A DNA stretch of 6,594 bases. Origin: Thermoprotei archaeon. GTDB lineage: Archaea > Thermoproteota > Thermoprotei > Thermofilales > B15-G2. The DNA lies in the NCBI GenBank assembly GCA_003649445.1, contig QMRV01000102.1:1-6594 (forward strand), read 5' to 3'. Below, piece by piece: positions 5,115-6,594 of the stretch. Position 1 is the stretch's first letter; every line of letters begins with the position of its first letter. The notes beneath the pieces were generated by a model that saw only the letters and a list, made by a program, of their open reading frames with translations, was not told the DNA's origin and did no database searches. A program made the position numbers and the translations under genes.

Positions 5115-6518
5115 TTAAACACGGTAGTAGACTATCTTCTCTTCCTGTATTCTCTTAAGTTCGGGGTATTTCTCGTAGGCTTTTTTCAGCTCTTCTTGGG
5201 TAAGAAGGCTGAGGAGCCCCCTCCACATCCAGCCACCTCTATATACTGATAGCCACAGCGGGTCGGGTCGGCCCTTAAGGTTTTCTGAAAGCCAGTCACC
5301 CAGCTGTATACGCATCTCTTTAGCCAAGTCTACTTCGCTCTCAGATATGTCGTTTACCTGGCTAGGGTCTTTAGCCAAATTGAATAGCTCCCACTCCTTC
5401 AAGTGATCCCACACAGGCCGCGTTAAGGTATGGACTATCGCGTAGTCATCTTTAACCATCATACGCTGAACAACAGTCGCATCCGAGTTCACGACAACTT
5501 CTTCTCGAAACACTTCGACTTCTCCCTTTAAAAGCGGCACCATGCTCCGCCCATCAAGGCCCTTTGGAACCTCGATTCCAGCAAGCTCTAAGATAGTAGG
5601 CATAACATCTATGTTCTGCGTATACGTCTCTATCTCGACGTGAGGAATATCGTAGCCTACAATAATGAGCGGCAGCTGACTTATATTACGGTAGCATGTC
5701 CAGTGATCCCAGAAACCGTATTCTCCGAAGGCTTCTCCGTGGTCGCTCGTAACAATTATCAGAGTCTCGTCCACCAGCCCTTTGTCTTCGAGGTACTCGT
5801 AGAGCCTCTTAATATTATCGTCAACATACCGTATATTCGCGTCATACAAAGCTAGGTTTTCAGCCGGGTCTATAGGATCCCCCATTTTCTCATGCTTCCT
5901 CACATAGAATAATCTCACAAACTCGTTTTCCCAAACATACTTCATGTCAGGGACGGCGTTCTTGTAGTCCTCGGCCTTAAAGAGTCTTCTATACTCTTCT
6001 TTCGACCTCTCAAAATACGGGCAGTGAGGATCCCAGTAGTGCACAAACAAAAAGAAATCATGATTCCTGTACTCCTCTAGTAATGAAATAGCTTTATCCG
6101 TAACCTCCTCCGCCGTCCCGCCCTGAAACCTAAGGCCGGGAGGATAAATGTCCCGGAACCCTCTCACAAGCCATGGACAAGGATACAGAAGATTCGAAAC
6201 CATTCCTGTCTTAAACCCCTTTTCAGCAAAACACTCGGCTAGCAGAGGAGTACTGCACTTAAATTCATTAGACTTATTCTTAAACCCTATTATCCCGTGC
6301 CTAATCCCCCTAATACCAGTGAAGAGAGATGTAAAGGACGAGGGAGTAGGGACATCTGCGGCATAATGTTTCCTAAAAATAGCCCCCTTCTCAGCCAAGA
6401 AGTCTATGAACGGTGTAGTAGGATTCCTCGGAACATCGTACCCATAACAGCCTAAATGATCTACACACAGCGTATCTATCGCTATTAAAAGTATTTTCTT
6501 ATACGTAGACTCCTCCAT
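5115..6518 (-). CDS. Sulfatase-family hydrolase of the alkaline phosphatase superfamily, Thr nucleophile type
   Basis: A 467-residue cytoplasmic enzyme (no signal peptide; the N-terminus MEESTYKKILLIAIDT goes straight into the first strand). Metal and active-site features: Asp15 and Asp20-His21 in AIDTLCVDHLGCYGY, the nucleophile segment VPTPSSFTSLFTG (56-68), Asp163-Pro-His165 in VHYWDPHCPY, SDHGEAFGE with Asp259-His260, and His272 in WDHW. Late family marks are IDVMPTILELAGI, LDGRSMVPLL and ELFNLAKDPS. True sulfatases carry C/S-x-P-x-R, whose Cys or Ser becomes formylglycine; here the aligned residue is Thr58 and the following Arg is absent. Thr is used by phosphotransferases of this superfamily such as phosphoglycerol and phosphoethanolamine transferases, so the substrate is more likely a phosphate ester or sugar-phosphate than a sulfate ester. 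Start: only ATG 6518 fits; AGGCGAT lies 11 to 17 bases upstream. Intact, full length. Confidence 0.88.
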   Translation of the reverse strand: MEESTYKKILLIAIDTLCVDHLGCYGYDVPRNPTTPFIDFLAEKGAIFRKHYAADVPTPSSFTSLFTGIRGIRHGIIGFKNKSNEFKCSTPLLAECFAEKGFKTGMVSNLLYPCPWLVRGFRDIYPPGLRFQGGTAEEVTDKAISLLEEYRNHDFFLFVHYWDPHCPYFERSKEEYRRLFKAEDYKNAVPDMKYVWENEFVRLFYVRKHEKMGDPIDPAENLALYDANIRYVDDNIKRLYEYLEDKGLVDETLIIVTSDHGEAFGEYGFWDHWTCYRNISQLPLIIVGYDIPHVEIETYTQNIDVMPTILELAGIEVPKGLDGRSMVPLLKGEVEVFREEVVVNSDATVVQRMMVKDDYAIVHTLTRPVWDHLKEWELFNLAKDPSQVNDISESEVDLAKEMRIQLGDWLSENLKGRPDPLWLSVYRGGWMWRGLLSLLTQEELKKAYEKYPELKRIQEEKIVYYRV

Positions 6519-6540
6519 TACTATATTTATCGCCTAAAAA

Positions 6541-6594
6541 CTAAAATGAGTATCTACTCCACACAGTAGATATCAAGAACCTTCTGCCAATACA
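6541..6594 (-). other. Right edge: possible 3' tip of another minus-strand gene
   Basis: Two minus-strand frames enter from the edge. One ends at TAG 6554-6556 after YWQKVLDIYCVE, the other at TAG 6541-6543 after 17 codons. The first looks more protein-like. Too short to identify; if real, the gene would precede the sulfatase-like gene by under 40 bases. Confidence 0.15.
6551..6572. repeat. 7-bp perfect inverted repeat upstream of the sulfatase-like gene
   Basis: TATCTAC (6551-6557) and GTAGATA (6566-6572) with an 8-base spacer, lying 33 to 54 bases before the ATG at 6518. It can be an operator for that gene, or a terminator hairpin of a gene to the right. Confidence 0.4.

Noticed and set aside
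5640..5855. 71-codon plus-strand frame
   Set aside because: Antisense of the conserved metal-binding region of the sulfatase-like gene.
6148..6366. 72-codon plus-strand frame
   Set aside because: Antisense of the nucleophile region of the sulfatase-like gene.

Overview
The window looks like chromosomal DNA of a thermophilic archaeon, most likely a crenarchaeote (Thermoproteota). The evidence is heavy use of AGA/AGG Arg and ATA Ile codons, GTG and TTG starts, AT-rich TATA-type boxes placed for leaderless or short-leader transcripts, a GAGGTG ribosome site at one gene, and archaeal-type families (VapBC, AbrB-fold antitoxin, MNT nucleotidyltransferase, TrmO, RNA ligase). I cannot name the genus. 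No rRNA, tRNA, CRISPR array or insertion sequence was found.

Left part (1-2700). The window opens inside a plus-strand gene, probably a helix-turn-helix regulator with an Lrp-like sensor half, which ends at 733. From about 2700 down to 853 everything reads on the minus strand: vapB (AbrB type) overlaps vapC (PIN RNase). After a gap of about 107 bases with an inverted repeat comes a GTG-start MNT-type nucleotidyltransferase with a long helical C-terminal region, then an unrecognised 32-codon ORF. This is a small defence or stress-type island with at least one complete toxin-antitoxin pair.

Middle part (2800-3560) is a gene graveyard. A plus-strand trmO remnant has lost its reading frame twice and its 3' third. 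It runs head-on into the remains of a minus-strand membrane-protein gene that is itself split by a frameshift. The junction near 3110 suggests a deletion that removed the 3' ends of two convergent genes.

Right part. An intact ATP-dependent RNA ligase (plus strand, about 286 aa) carries all the nucleotidyltransferase motifs. After it lies an orphan ribbon-helix-helix antitoxin gene with a strong TATA box, two tandem 10-bp near-palindromes ending at its ATG, an apparent one-base frameshift and no toxin partner. The minus-strand gene that closes the window belongs to the sulfatase/alkaline phosphatase superfamily but has Thr, not Cys or Ser, at the nucleophile position, so it is probably a phospho-transferase or phosphodiesterase type rather than a true sulfatase.

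How the genes fit together: the window holds RNA-cutting (VapC), possible nucleotidyl-transfer (MNT), tRNA-modifying (dead TrmO) and RNA-joining (ligase) functions. No operon structure links the ligase to the toxin genes, so any shared RNA-damage-and-repair role is speculation. The decayed genes show that this is a fast-turnover accessory region.
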